64,000 bases of DNA, from NCBI GenBank assembly GCA_963971305.1, contig OZ020307.1, positions 64,601,702 through 64,665,701 on the forward strand, written 5' to 3'. A program made the translations under genes and the position numbers. Source of the DNA: Arcuatula senhousia (Eukaryota; Mollusca; Bivalvia; Mytilida; Mytilidae). Below the pieces are notes generated by a model, which saw nothing but the letters and a program-made list of their open reading frames with translations, was not told the origin of the DNA and did no database searches. This document shows positions 1 to 12,039 of the stretch, piece after piece (within the stretch, counting starts at the first letter, position 1; each line of letters starts with the position of its first letter).

Positions 1-191
1 GCAATCCAAATTTCTTATCCATATGTAAGAATAGGAACTATCTTTGATTCATATAGAGTAATCCATTTCTGTGCAGATAAATTTTCAGAGGATGGTATAT
101 TGGTTTTTAAGGCAAAGAAAGCTTTTCTTGCTTTTTGAGCAAGGACTTCTGGTGCATATTTTAATTGGCCATTATTAGTGAAAGTAATTCC
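1..191 (-). pseudogene. LINE reverse transcriptase, 3' part (split fragment)
   Basis: Minus-strand translation reads LGITFTNNGQ followed by AQKARKAFFALK and WITLYESKIVPILTYG, the region just after the RT palm in non-LTR retrotransposons. It runs off the window at base 1. It continues the reading of the LINE fragment at 2004-2637, which ends in YVDQYKY; YKY plus LGITF is the usual junction in this family. The two parts are separated by a Penelope-like element, so this is one LINE copy cut by a later insertion. The clade is not assigned. Confidence 0.8.
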
Positions 192-2003
192 AAGAAGCAA
201 AGGTGTACCAAAGGGGTAATCAGTATCATAAAACCGTAAAGACAAAGACAAAACCGGCAGACAAAAAATCATCACAACAAAACAAACCACATAACAACAT
301 AAAACACACACACACACATAACAACAAAACCGCATTCAGCAACGCGAACTCAAGTCGAAACGAGAGTGAACTCAGGTGCTCCGGAAGAGTAAGCAGTTCC
401 TGCTTGCTATAGCACACCCGTCACGTTGCCGAAGATCGATTAAGTGTTGGTCAAATCCGGAAAGGATGACTTTACAAAACTCTATTTCAAACCAACATCT
501 GTGCTCATCTGAGAGATAGAAATCCCGTATTTGTATACAAGCACATGATGTCGTCCGTAAAATTTCTTGAGTGATGACAACAACCTGGGAGCAACGTACC
601 CCTGTGTTAACAATTTGCTTGTCAGTCGTGTGGCTCTATCAAGGAAGTCGTTGTACTCCCCACATGCTCTGGAATAGCGAATCAATTGTGATACGTAAAC
701 TCCATATGCTGGAGCGGACGGAATGTTGCTACACAGAAAGGGAAAGTTAACTATTGGAAAGTTGAAGTCATCACGTTTGTCATAGAGCCTTGTACAAAGC
801 CTTCCTTGTGTGTCAATTTCGAGAAATAGATCCAGATATGAAGCGGACCTCCTAGAATCTGTAGTGTCCTTTATCTCAAGTTCCTTCGGATATATGAGAT
901 GTAAATAGTCACCAAATCGAGGATTGTTTAGTGAAAGGACATCATCAATATAACGAAATGTGAGATTGAAGGATAAAGCAAGTTTGCGGTCCTTTTTGTC
1001 TAGAAGTGATTGTAAGAAGTCCGCTTCATATGAATGAAGAAACAAATCGGCAAGTAATGGTGCACAATTTGTGCCCATTGGGATACCTATTGTTTGCTGA
1101 AAAACACGTCCACCAAACTGTACAAATATGTTGTCGATTAGAAAGTTGAGCATTTCTATTATTTCATCTTCTGTAAATTTGTTTTTCTTGCTAGACTCTT
1201 GGATGACAAAGTAAGTCTTTTTATAACCGACTACCAAATACTTGTACCTGCGTTTTCCGTTCTTTTTGATAAAGCAACGTTTAATCAGCTGTGCCAAACG
1301 AGATTTTAGTTGTGAATGTGGAATTGAAGTATATAATGTAGAGAAATCAAACGTTTTAATGCTATTACATGATGAAAATGACTTAGAATGGAGATTTTCC
1401 ATCAGTTCTTTAGAATTTTTGAGAATCCACATTTGATTGACGCCATTTCTAGAGTAACAACAATCGAAATACTTTTGAATGCTTGATTTTATTGCCGTCA
1501 ATATTGATGTTAACAAAACTGAAAGAGGCTTAGTTGTACATTTGGATGACCCAGCAATAAATCGTTGCTTGTATGGAGTTTTATGTAACTTTGGAATCCA
1601 ATACAAGGATGGAACGTCATCGTTCTTTTTGTCAACAGAAATGCCAAAGGAAGAAATGACAGAATTATGATTGTTGATTATTTCCTCCTTTGACAGTGTT
1701 GTTGCTGTATATGTGATGCTTTTGCTAGTACAACCAACCCCTAATTCAGCTGTTAAACAATCAATATAGTGTCTTTTGCATACGAAAATGATGTTGTTAG
1801 GCGCTTTATCAGCAGGTACAACAACATATTTGTCATGTAAGGTGGACAATGTCTTCGCAACATCAGGGTTGTTGAAAATAGATGTTGCCTTGGTGCTCAT
1901 AGAGCTTTTCAAAGAGTTAATCCTTTTCAAGACCAACGACCTCACAGACTTTACCCACTCAGAAAGAACTTCGCTTTCCTTTTCATGTTCTTTTTTGGCC
2001 CAT
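192..2003 (-). mobile_element. Penelope-like retroelement, 5'-truncated, nested in a LINE
   Basis: The element contains an RT ORF and a 3' untranslated tail of about 285 bp with a short CA run. Its 3' terminus (left end on the plus strand) is AAGAAGCAAAGG, a terminus repeated at other PLE copies in this window (10113, 19861, 35471, 62795; reverse-oriented at 45985). The right junction near 2003 lies inside the LINE ORF. The reading frame is open up to that junction, so the element is 5'-truncated. Flanking LINE sequence on both sides reads as one protein once this segment is ignored. Target duplication is not clear. Confidence 0.82.
482..2003 (-). CDS. Penelope-like reverse transcriptase (N-terminus missing)
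   Basis: Roughly 507 codons are open from the truncated 5' junction to the stop at 482; the first internal Met is at 1945. Visible motifs in order: VVVPADKAPNNIIFVCK near the start, typical of PLE N-terminal regions; SLYWIPKLHK; an FDFSTLYTSIP palm motif A; GIPMGTNCAP; the catalytic FRYIDDVLSLNN (YIDD box); and a conserved C-terminal block with LCSNIPSAPAYGVYVSQLIRYSRACG. No GIY-YIG endonuclease follows the RT, so the endonuclease was either N-terminal (Naiad-like) and lost by truncation, or absent. The protein copies element RNA into DNA at the target site. It is probably not active here because it is truncated. Assignment to PLEs is from motif recognition only. Confidence 0.8.
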
Positions 2004-2637
2004 GATATTTATACTGATCCACATATTCTAGTGTTTTATTATTAAATGTAATTGAAAGTGGAGATTTAGAGTTATTTCTTATTTTTTTACCAAGTGTCAT
2101 AACTTTTGTTTTCTTAGTATTGATTTTTAGGTCCCATTTTTCACAATGTTTTCCAAGAGAATTAATACAATTTTGAAGTCCTATTGGTGATTCTGAGATG
2201 ATAACTAAGTCATCTGCATATAATAAGTGATTAAAAGTATGGTTATGTAGTCTTACTGGGTTTGTTTTAGATTGGTCATCAAAAACTGAATCTATATCAT
2301 CAACAAATATGCTAAAGAATGTGGGTCTTAGGCTGTCCCCTTGTTTGACTCCAAGGGTTGCCAAAAATGGTTCACTATATGTGTCCCCGAACTTACACGA
2401 GTACAGTGTATTAGAGTACATATCTTTAATAATATTAAGGAAGTTACCCCCGATTCCTTTCCTTTCTATTTTTTGAAAGAGTTTATTTCGATCTACACTA
2501 TCAAACGCTTTCTTGAAATCAACAAAACAGAAATACAATTTCTTTTTTTGGTTTTCTAAATATTTATTAATGAGCGTTTTAAGTATAAATATATGATCTG
2601 TAGTTCTATAACCACTTCTGAAATCTTTTAAAAGCAA
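2004..2637 (-). pseudogene. LINE reverse transcriptase, palm region (split fragment)
   Basis: The translation carries DFRSGYRTTDHIF, then FVDFKKAFDSVDR (RT motif A), GVKQGDSLRPTFFSIF (motif B) and LLYADDLVIISES (YADD catalytic box), followed by KINTKKTKVM. This is the palm of a non-LTR retrotransposon RT. It begins abruptly at the 5' side near 2637 and has no endonuclease or gag ORF, so it is a 5'-truncated copy. At its 3' side the reading passes from YVDQYKY into unrelated sequence, where the PLE was inserted; the missing continuation is at 1-191. Confidence 0.85.
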
Positions 2638-3229
2638 GAAGAAAGAAAAATCTTATAAAAGATTTCCTTAAACTATTAATTTCACATCATCGCACTATCG
2701 CAGCTTTCTGGCTTGATTACTTTCCTTTCCATCAATTACATAATCCTGTATCGTGTAGTAGGCGAGCATTGTTGTTCTTTTTTGACTTCCAAAGTATAGT
2801 AATGATTTCGGAGAAATCCATCCGAGTTTTTCCCCAGAGACTTTCCCAAGACCGTGTTACAACCTATTCTATTGTGCATTCGCTCTCCGGTAGAAGTGTG
2901 TTTAATTTTTTGGTCAACGAGCTTTTTTAGTATAACTTATTATTACTTGATTTCTTTATTTATTTCGTTTTAAATGATGATATAGTGTTAGCTATTTTGT
3001 GTTTCACGTGACTTTGTGCGATGGCATGGATGGGGGAAATATATTTTAGCGGGAATATACAAATTATAGAAATTAAAACCATTAATGCTTTATATAAAAG
3101 CTGAGATTATTAAACTAATGATTTTCTCAGATAAAAGTTACAGAAAAATACATGTAGTTATTTTGATTTCATATCACTGTAAGAAAGCGTGATTTATACA
3201 TAAATAAAGATATATTTAAATTCAGTAAT
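2638..3229. other. Non-coding spacer, nothing recognised
   Basis: AT-rich sequence without a supportable ORF, RNA gene or recognised repeat. It separates the LINE/PLE nest from the first relic of the secreted coiled-coil gene family. Confidence 0.4.
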
Positions 3230-3425
3230 TGCCTTCTTCTGTCGAAAAAGTTAAAAACCACAACACAATTCGCTTGCCTTCGTTCAAATGTGACTTCCAA
3301 GTACACGGTACCGACGGTACTTTGATTAGTTGTAAGATACAGCTGTCGTGTTTGAAGTCTCTTACTTGGCCGCTCAAGTCTTCCCTTTCTTCTGTTAGCT
3401 CCTATTTCGCCATCATTGAAAATAC
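3230..3425 (-). pseudogene. Degenerate exon 3 of the secreted coiled-coil gene family (copy 0)
   Basis: The minus strand reads M-A-K-stop-E-L-T-E-E-R-E-D-L, then GQVRDFKHD, aligning with MTKEELTEENKEL and SQIRDLKRD of the intact exons 3 at 23219, 42234 and 51287. Codon 4 (GAA in the intact copies) is TAG, and the splice acceptor, TTTTCAG in the intact copies, is TTTTCAA. Homology fades after about 30 codons. Intron-like sequence follows on the plus-strand side and resembles intron 2 of the intact genes. This is a dead paralogue. Confidence 0.8.
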
Positions 3426-3429
3426 AGGT

Positions 3430-4912
3430 GCATGAATGATAAACGGTATATAAAAAGTAGACTAGATGCATCGAAAACTATCAATACATCAAAGTACTGA
3501 AAGTACTAGTAGTCAGGATAATCTACATTTGTTAAGACTGTGTATGTTAAGCATAAAAGTTAGCCTTGGATATTGGAAAATGAAATAATTGCGAGCGTGT
3601 ATTGATATTTAAATTGATGTAATGAGGCTATACACGACCATCAGCTAGCTTTTGATTGCTATAGCGATTATTCCGGCTAAAAACACCTAAGTTCGAATGC
3701 AACAAAATGAAATAAGAATGAAGAAGCTTCTTGGAATTTCTAATAGACATGACAAGGCCATTTCTATTTTTCTATGTTAAAAAATGGATGAAACTGGGCA
3801 TGGATTAAATTGAGTTGTGTTATTGTCCCCGCATTTTTAAACATAGCTGCCTTATGATGACGTTTTTCATTATGTGAAGATACTTAATTCTTCATTATGT
3901 GAAGATACTTTGTCATTATGTGATGATACTTTTTTATAATATGATGATACTTCGTCATTATGTGATGATACTTTGTCATCATGGGATGATACTTTGTCGT
4001 TATGAGATCATAGTTTTAATTATTATTATGAACATCGCTGAAAAAAAAATCATTTCTTATGACATATATTTTGCTTAACGGGTAGAGTTTCTGTGTACCA
4101 CCCTAAAAAGACATTCTGGTTTCATTGGCAACCATCTACAATAAATAAGAACAGATATTTTACCAAATGTATAACAAAACACACACACAAAAAAACAATC
4201 AAGTACAAAGTATCAAGTGGGCGTAACATTTCGTCAGAAGTCAGAAATTAAATCAATTAAAGGATGAACAACAAATTGAAAAAAAGTTTTTATTGAAATA
4301 TTAAAAAAAAATCGTTAATTATTTTGAAGAAAATATGCGAATTAAGAAGGAATAATTTCCGTTGCCTGATGGCGGTTTGGCTGTAATACGTGTTTTTGTT
4401 TTATGTCAGGTTGGTGTTTGTGATGATTAAATGTCTACAAATTTTGTTTTAGCATTCTCGGTCTTACAATATTCAATTTTTCCTTTGGTAAAACTATGCT
4501 TCTTATCCATTTTTACTAGAATCATTCAAAATTATTTTGTCCCATTTCTTGTTGAACTTTATTTTATTGATATGTTTTAGGCATCACACTTTGTTACTTT
4601 TTCACAATTTGATTTGTATTGGAAGTCAAATAAAAGCTAGCCCTTAAAACAAAACGTGGCATAGTGAATATAAATCTGCCAGAGACAGAATTGTCCTTTC
4701 AAGATTAAACAGAATTTAGATTAAAGACACTTAATAGTAAATCCATGGACGTTTAACAGACATTTCTCGTATGTAATGATCATGATGAAAGCGTAAAACA
4801 ATTTGCGGGTTTTCGCTGTTGGCTGGATGAATATTATCTTGACAATGCCTGCAGACTCGGTGACAAAGGGAATGAATCTTGTTTTATTTTTATTTCAATA
4901 AGACCCGTAGTA
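3430..4912. repeat. Segmental duplication, copy 1 (intron 2-like sequence)
   Basis: The stretch from 'aaacggtatataaaaagtag' to 'aataagacccgtagtaa' is repeated almost base for base at 7549-9290. The second half (CACTTTGTTAC, then TAAACAGAATTTAGATT, then GTGAATCCATGGACG) also matches intron 2 of the intact gene copies near 23770-24100, 42890-43230 and 51830-52160. It therefore looks like decayed intron 2 of copy 0, duplicated locally. It contains a minisatellite at 3868-4010. Confidence 0.75.
3868..4010. repeat. Imperfect 21-bp minisatellite
   Basis: Repeats of the type TCATTATGTGATGATACTT, with variants GTGAAG, ATGGGA and ATGAGA, run for about seven units. The same array occurs in the duplicate at 7978-8117, with small differences. 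Confidence 0.7.
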
Positions 4913-4913
4913 A

Positions 4914-4980
4914 GGTCTCAGTCTTGTATTGTTTTTCCCATAGACCAATAGTACACCTGAGATTTTCGGAATTTTTTTAA
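4914..4980. repeat. Direct repeat flanking a 2.5-kb segment (left)
   Basis: Contains GGTCTCAGTC, then CCCATAGAC and AATAGTACACCTGAGATTTT. It recurs in the same orientation at 7459-7515. The pair brackets 4981-7458, as expected if an unequal exchange or insertion used these ends. Confidence 0.6.
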
Positions 4981-5848
4981 AAATACTTAAAATGATTCAA
5001 TAAAACTTTTGTTATATTTTTTCAATAAAAGAAGTGTCAAAAGACATTTTGAAGGGGGAAATGAAAAAAAGTGCCACGAACTTTGGTACACCACAGAAGT
5101 TTGAACTAAAATTTTTTTTTCTACTTTCACTTTCACTTCAAAAAGCAAAAATCCCCCCCTTTTCATGAATACTTTTTTATTTGAAAATGCAATTTTCTCA
5201 TTTCTAAAAGTTAATGATGTCATAGTGTGGTGTCTTACCATCAATAAGAGCCAAAAGTTAGAAACAAATGCTTGAAAATGAATGCTGCAAACAACACAGA
5301 GAAAAGGCACTATATTTTAATAGCATCCATGTTTTGACGTCCACCCGTGCAAGAACTTACAATACAAGACTGGTACCTATTAGGGTCAAAGATGATTAAA
5401 TAATTCAAAATGTTCTTGTTTTTCTGTTTCCTTAGACATTTCTCAATAAAACTAAGAAAAAATCATTGCCATAATGCTTTCATGGATTTTTTTATTACAA
5501 TTTTAAAAAGGGTACCCTCTTCAAGGTTTTGGCCAGTTTTATCTGTAGTGACTTAAAATGAACACTTTATGTTTCTGTAATTGTTGGGTTATATTCAAAC
5601 AGAAGATATGGGTTGAAAAGATGCCAATAATACCTGAGCAAGGATTTGAGTGCATAAATATTATCATGTTGGGGTTTTTAGACCTTCAAGAAGAAAAAAA
5701 CTATGTTCAGAACCACATTTTTTACTACAAAGACAACTTGGAGCCTCTTGTTTATCCAAATATCTAAACCAGGCCTATGAAGTGCTTGAATATGACAAAA
5801 TTGGCAAGACTATGCTAAATAGATTGATACATGTGGAATGAAATATAC
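4981..5848. other. Non-coding AT-rich sequence
   Basis: No supportable ORF, RNA gene or recognised repeat. Homopolymer A and T runs are frequent. It lies inside the segment bracketed by direct repeats. Confidence 0.35.
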
Positions 5849-6398
5849 GTTATTGAGATGTGGAATAAGTGTACGCGACACAACAAACATAAACAAACAG
5901 CAATTCAAAAAATCACAACGGAAAACAGCAAGCAGTCTTCATCATGACCATAGGTCACTGCTTACCGTCTTGCATTGGCCCAAGACTTATAATACAATAC
6001 AAAAGTATCAAAACCAATCCCTAAATCATCAACGAAAGACTCAATTCTTGACATAAAACAGTTAACATAGAATGACAAGGACAAACAAAGGCTTTGGCAA
6101 AGTTTCCTGGCTTAGGACAGGCACATATAAAATGTGGCGGGGTTAAACTAGTTTTTTGGATCCAACCTTCCCCCTATTGATAAGCTTGCACAAAGCTACA
6201 TATAAAACACACTGTAAAACTCAATCGACAAAAGTTCAATTCAACAAGAGAGAACCTAAGACAAAATACTGTACGAAAACAACAAGACTAGGAGGAACTC
6301 TCTTGAGAACACTCGAAGTTACTGACAACTAGCTAAGAAACATTTATCGATTGATGTAAAAGAATCAAATACCTCAGTTCTAAATCCGACACCCCACG
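5849..6398 (-). repeat. Dispersed 550-bp repeat, copy 1
   Basis: From 'ggaataagtgtacgcgacac' to ACACCCCACG this stretch matches 18214-18773 with only scattered substitutions. On the minus strand it contains TGGATCCAAAAAACTAGTTT followed by AACCCCGCCACAT, a string I associate with a common mussel repeat. No terminal inverted repeat and no ORF are visible. At its other location it sits inside a PLE tail, so it is mobile or was moved. Confidence 0.8.
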
Positions 6399-7458
6399 TC
6401 AAAACAATGAATGATTAAGAGTTGTATCACCATACAGAACCGACATACTTGATCGCTGTGGTGCTTATAAATAATACAGTGGATACAAAGTGAAAATTTA
6501 AGGTTTTAAAGTTACTATCAAGCTATCAATATTTCTGCCAAAACATACCAAATGCAAAGATTTTACTAAAACATTGAATTCGTATCCTTTTTTCAAAAGG
6601 TTTTTAAGCCAGTTTTTAATTTCCATAAGGTTGTTTTTGAATTTTTGTGCTTTATAAACTACATTGCTATAAAACATTATTTGGAATTGAGATGGATTTT
6701 ATATGCTAAATTAAGAACTTTTCAGGTGAAATTGGTGCCCCAGGCATACATAATAAGCCAACTTTTTCAAGGAATTCAGATATTAGGCTGTTGAAACTTA
6801 AGTTGGTCTATGAAAAGAAGGTGTACAACACAGAAATCACCAAGATATTGTGCAAGCTTATCAGATTTTTACAGAAAGTGGTCTCATTTACTGTAAAATC
6901 ACAGTTTTTAACTTACCGCACACAAGAAGCCTATATTTTGCACATCACAAAACACCATAAAGAATAAAATATTGAATTAATTTGGAGTTTTTTGACTGAA
7001 ATCAATCATAAAGTATATCTAGAACATTTTCAATCCATTTGTTTGGTTAGAAAGTCATCATTTCTAAAAACAGACCAATTTCCATATGTGTGGATATGTA
7101 AAGAAAGCCATAATTTCTTAGTTTCAACTAAACATATGCAAAGTGCTGAAAAAATTAAACTGGATGAAATATAGCAGTTTAAATTGAATGAATGTTATGC
7201 TATAAAGTTATTCTTACTAAAACTAAAAACTATAGACTTCTAAATCCACTTTTTCTCATATTAAAGACAAAGTCTAATTGAATGTCCAAATTTGGTTAAA
7301 AAGTACCATTTAAGCAAAAAATGAAGGGTAGCTTTAGCAAATCATGAAAAAAATTTTAAAATTCTTCAAAAAGTGGTCAACAATGTGGTTTTCAATGGAA
7401 TAAAACAGATGAGAAACACTTATTTGATATTCAACTTTACTATGAAAACCAGTACTCA
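6399..7458. other. Non-coding sequence, nothing recognised
   Basis: AT-rich. Only short chance ORFs are present and I recognise no family or RNA gene. Confidence 0.35.
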
Positions 7459-7548
7459 GGTCTCAGTCCCATAGACTTCAATAGTACACCTGAGATTTTC
7501 GGAATTTTTTTAAATTTTCTTCTCTGAAACCACTGAAGGGATTGCATT

Positions 7549-9290
7549 GATAAACGGTAGATAAAAGGTAGACTAATTGCATCGAAAACTATCAATACAT
7601 CAAAGTACTGAAAGTACTAGTAGTCAGGATAATCTACATTTGTTAAGACTGTGTATGTTAAGCATAAAAGTTAGCCTTGGATATTGGAAAATGAAATAAT
7701 TGCGAGCGTGTATTGATATTTAAATTGATGTAATGAGGCTATACACGACCATCAGCTAGCTTTTGATTGATATAGCGATTATCCCGGCTAAAAACACCAA
7801 AGTTCGAATGCAACAAAAATGAAATAAGAATGAAGAAGCTTCTTGGAATTTCTAATAGATATGACAAGGCCATTTCTATTTTTCTATGTTAAAAAATGGA
7901 TGAAACTGGGCATGGATTAAATTGAGTTGTGTTATTGTCCCCGCATTTTTTAACATAGCTGCCTTATGATGACGTTTTTCATTATGTGAAGATACTTCTT
8001 CATTATGTGAAGATACATTGTCATTATGTGATGATACTTCTTCATAATATGACGATACTTCGTCATTATGTGATGATACTTTGTCATCATGGGATGATAC
8101 TTTGTCGTTATGAGATCATAGTTTTAATTATTATTATGAACATCGCTGAAAAAAAAATCATTTCTTATGACATATATTTTGTTTAACGGGTAGAGTTTCT
8201 GTGTACCACCCTAAAAAGATGGAAAACATCAACATAAGGCAGCTACGGCGTTCCATAATAAATCCGACGATAAAAAGGTTGTAAGGCTGTTTGATTGGTT
8301 AGGTTGTGGATTGTTTGCCGGTAGGTTCCATAATACAGCCTACTGGTAGAAGTTGCCTTCATGACATTCTGGTTTCATTGGCAACCATCTACAATAAATA
8401 AGAACAGATATTTTACCAAATGTATAACAAAACACACACAAAAAAAACAATCAAGTACAAAGTATCAAGTGGGCGTTACATTTCGTAAGAAGTCAGAAAT
8501 TAAATCAATTAAAGGATGAACAACAAATTGAAAAAAAGTTTTGTATTGAAATATTCAAAAAAAATTGTTAATTATTTTGAAGAAAATATACGAATTAAGA
8601 AGGAATAATTTCACGTTGCTGATGGCGGTTTGGCTGTAATACGTGTTTTTGTTTTATGTCAGGTTTGTGTTTGTGATGATTAAATGTCTACAAATTTTGT
8701 TTTAGCATTCTCGAGTTCGCATCGTTGATTAATATTCAGTTATTTTTGTGTTTGTATCTGTTTTTTTCCCGTTCTTGTTGTTGTTTACTGGTTTTGTCTC
8801 TGCCCTTTCGGACTTTTGATATTCGGATACCCCATTGGTACCATTATTTTTTCCTTTAGTAAAACTATGTATCTTATCCATTGTTACTAGAATCATTCAA
8901 AAGTATTTTGTCCAATTTCTTGTTGAACTTTGTTTTATTGATATGTTTTAGGCATCACTTTGTTACTTTTTCACAATTTGATTTGTATTGGAAGTCAAAT
9001 AAAAGCTAGCGCTTATAACAAAACGTGGCATAGTGAATATAAATCTGCCAGAGAGAGAATTGTCCTCTCAAGATTAAACAGAATTTAGATTTAAGACACT
9101 TTATAGTGAATCCATGGACGTTTTACAGACATTTATTGTATATAATGATCATGAAGATAGCGTAAAAAAATTTGCGGGTTTTCGCTGTTGGCTGAATGAA
9201 TTTTTTCTTGACAATGCCTGCAGACTCGGTGACAAGGGGAATTGAATCTTGTTGTATTTTTATTTCAATAAGACCCGTAGTAAACAATTA
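7549..9290. repeat. Segmental duplication, copy 2, with two insertions
   Basis: Matches 3430-4912 in order and orientation. It carries about 145 extra bases at 8219-8363, between AAAAAG and ACATTCTGG, and a PLE tail fragment at 8714-8842. Beyond the point where copy 1 stops, this copy continues (GTAGTAAACAATTAGACATA to about 9440) with sequence homologous to intron 2 of the intact genes, for example 24090-24250. Confidence 0.75.
8714..8842 (+). mobile_element. PLE 3'-tail fragment
   Basis: GAGTTCGCATCG, TTCAGTTATTTTTGTG, CCGTTCTTGTTG, TTTACTGGTTTTGTCTC and CCTTTCGGACTTTTGATATT match the 3' untranslated tail of the PLE family (compare 14370-14498). It is absent from duplicate copy 1 at about 4456, so it inserted after the local duplication or was lost from copy 1. 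Confidence 0.75.
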
Positions 9291-9599
9291 GACATAGAAT
9301 GACTTTCCCAAACAAATCAGTTTAGTAACATGTCTAAAGACAACCAAGACGAAATTTGACCCAAATTGCAATTTGTAGAGCAATATACTGAAAGTAACGG
9401 GACAAATCCAGATTATACACTGATGTAATGTAATTATTTTCCTACAAATTGTTAATAAATGTACAGTGTATCAATGTATTCATATTGCGTTTGATTTTCT
9501 AATTTGCGATCGAATTTGATTTCTAAATAATATTTGAAGTTATTTTAGCGTATGTTACGGCTGACTAAATAACAAGATCTATTAGTACATTCATTTTCC

Positions 9600-10112
9600 G
9601 TCCCACTTTTTATAGAATTGTTTTTTTTCTGAATATCAGCCCATATTAACTTATAACAAAGCTTTCGTTTATCCTTGTCTTTTTGATGTTTTCTGTTCCT
9701 TGTTTAAGAAAGGGGTCTGTGCCTATTTCAGGACTGGATTTGAATTATATGCATTTTATTTAGACTACGGGCCAATTGCAGAACCACGAGCAGCACCTAC
9801 TGGCCTCCTTCAATGCTGCTGGCGGTTGTCCATTTTAGTTTTTCTGAATTGCCGCTTGATTGTGGACTGTCTCGCGTACACTTATTCTAAATCTCATTAT
9901 GTTCTTTTTTTGGGAGCGGAAAACTGCATCTGTCAATACAACCGAATGTCATGTAACCTGTTTAATAATCCAACGATGTATATCACTAAAAGAACACTTT
10001 TGAACCAAATTGGTTATGACTTTAACACACTCGTAGTAAAAACAAGAAGATTCAAATACAAAGTTGAGAGTTACCTCTCATCAATAACTAATTGAAAAAC
10101 AATCAAATTAAA
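9600..10112. other. Spacer with one chance ORF
   Basis: A 131-codon plus-strand frame at 9700-10095 exists but has low-complexity, cysteine-scattered composition and no recognisable domain. I do not call it a gene. Nothing else is recognised. Confidence 0.4.
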
Positions 10113-10428
10113 AAGAAGCAGAAAGGTACATAAGGCATTTGAATGTCAAAAGTGCAATGGTCAGACAAAACCAGTGAACACGAACAAGGACAGCACGAGG
10201 AAAAACAATTCAAAATCACATGAAAAAAATGAAAAGCACCCAAGAACACAAACTCCGGTCGTAATTAGAGTAAACACAGGTGCTCCGGAAGGTCAAGTAG
10301 TTCCTACTTGTTGCAGCACAGGTGTTGCGTTGTTAGCGGTCATTCCAGCATGTCTAATCCGGTATAGGGAAAAGCACCCATTTGAAAGATAGAAATCCCA
10401 TATTTTTCTATGAGCTCATGATTTCTAT
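10113..10428 (-). mobile_element. PLE 3'-end fragment (old, degenerate)
   Basis: Starts with the PLE 3' terminus AAGAAGCAGAAAGGTAC, then the tail motif 'ttcaaaatcacatg' region, GGTGCTCCGGAAGG, and TCTAATCCGG leading into 'gaaagatagaaatcccata', the end of the RT ORF (KYGISI). It is 5'-truncated within the last codons of the RT. Confidence 0.75.
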
Positions 10429-10659
10429 CAGAAAGAAAAAGAAAGCACTCTATAACCAAAAGTACGAAAAGAAATTTCAAATTAAGCCTGAATGATATCA
10501 ATATTTCATGTGCGATGCAATGCCAGGAAATGGTTTGTTTAAGATTAAATATTATCGAGAAAGTTTCAAAATTTAGTTGATAGAATAAATGAATGAAGAA
10601 AAAAATAACTAGTTTATTCTTGCTTGAACCATTTAAGTCTATTTTGTCCTTTTTCTCAT

Positions 10660-11330
10660 TCAACTTTGTTGACTAGATGCACTTAAAATATCACTTTGTT
10701 ACTTCTTCACAATTTGATTCGTATTTGAGTTCAAATTAAATCTAACATTTATAACAGAACGTGGTGTGATGAATATAAATCTGTCAGAGGGAAAAATGTT
10801 CTATCAAGATTAAACAGAATTTAGATTAAAGACACTTTATAGTGAATCCGTGGACGTTTAACAGACATTTCTTGTCTGAAATAATAGCGAGAAACAATTT
10901 GCCGGTTTTCGATATACAAGGGATGATTCGGGGAAATAAATTGCCGGCAGTCTCGGTGGCTGGATAAATTGAATCTTGTCAGTGAGATCCGTAGTAAACA
11001 ATTAGAACTAAAATGACTTTCCCAAACAAATCAATTTAATAACAGCGTCAACAGACAGCCTAGACGAAAAATGACCAAAATTGCAATTTGTAGAACAATT
11101 TACTGAAATTTTTCGGACAAATCCGGATAATAGACTGATGAAATGTAATCATTTCCCTTACAAATTGTTAATATCTATATCAATGTATTCATTTTCTGTC
11201 TGATTTTTCTATTAAAAGTCTCGGTTTTGCTGTTGAGTTTCGAATATAAAATATCATTTGAAATTATTTTATAGTGTTAATTGTGGTTGACAAATTACTA
11301 CGTCAATTAACTTTCACTTTGTAAAAGATT
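10660..11330. repeat. Diverged paralogue of gene intron 2
   Basis: TCACTTTGTTACTTCTTCAC, TAACAGAACGTGGTGTGATG, GTGAATCCGTGGACG and CAATTTGTAGAACAATTTAC line up in order with 23790-24250, 42910-43370 and 51840-52300. This places the decayed unit 0 on the same plan as units A to C. Confidence 0.7.
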
Positions 11331-11869
11331 GGTTTTGCTTCTCAGCTTTTAATAAGATACACATGCAGCCCCAGAAAACGTGTATTCGTGTATCAGATCA
11401 TCGTTGTTGTTATTGAGGACTCATCAGGTACGTTTGAGGCGAAAGGGTGTTTATCAGATTCAAAAGTCTTAGAACTGCAGGGAGCTGAATTAAACATTAA
11501 CTAAGGGCAGCTATTGACCGGCACCTCCCCCAGGCCAGTCTTTGTGTTAGAATTCGAGGTTCTTTAATTCTTGATAAAGCTAAAAATCAAACAAAATTAA
11601 CAAATAATATAGATATTCTAAACATACTTAAAACTTGACCAAAAACACAAAAATATAAATGAACAAGCTTTACACAAGATCCCGACCTTTCTGCCAGAGC
11701 AAGATCATAACCGAATTCTTTTTCTAACGAGGTGTGTGTTCTATCAGAATCACAATGTCATTGATAACAAATATAATATCGGTTCAATGTCGCGATGCTA
11801 AGTGCATTTGATCGTTATTCCCGCATGATTGTATTTGTAGACGCCATAAAATGAAATTAGTTAACACAC

Positions 11870-11995
11870 GGATTGAAAACAAGCTTAGTGCTTCTATAAA
11901 TCCCTCACAAAGTGTGGCTTTGTACAGGGCCCCTTTGAGCTTATTACTTAGGTGTCTTTAACTTGCATAGGGTATTGTTCTCCACATACACGGAA
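11870..11995 (-). mobile_element. Fragment of tRNA-derived SINE
   Basis: AAACAAGCTTAGTGCTTCTA, AAATCCCTC, GGCCCCTTTGAGC, GTCTTTAACTTGCATAGGGT and GTTCTCCACATACAC match the body of the SINE at 16560-16950. The tRNA-like head is missing. Confidence 0.65.
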
Positions 11996-12039
11996 ATGCA
12001 TGACTTAAACAAAGCCCTCTTTTTGTGTTGCAAGAATCT

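Noticed and set aside
3868..4010. Regularly spaced repeats, considered as a CRISPR-like array
   Set aside because: The spacing is an imperfect 21-bp minisatellite without unique spacers, in animal DNA.
9700..10095. 131-codon plus-strand ORF
   Set aside because: No recognisable domain, no coding-like repeat or paralogue, and it sits between repeat fragments. It is open by chance as far as I can tell.
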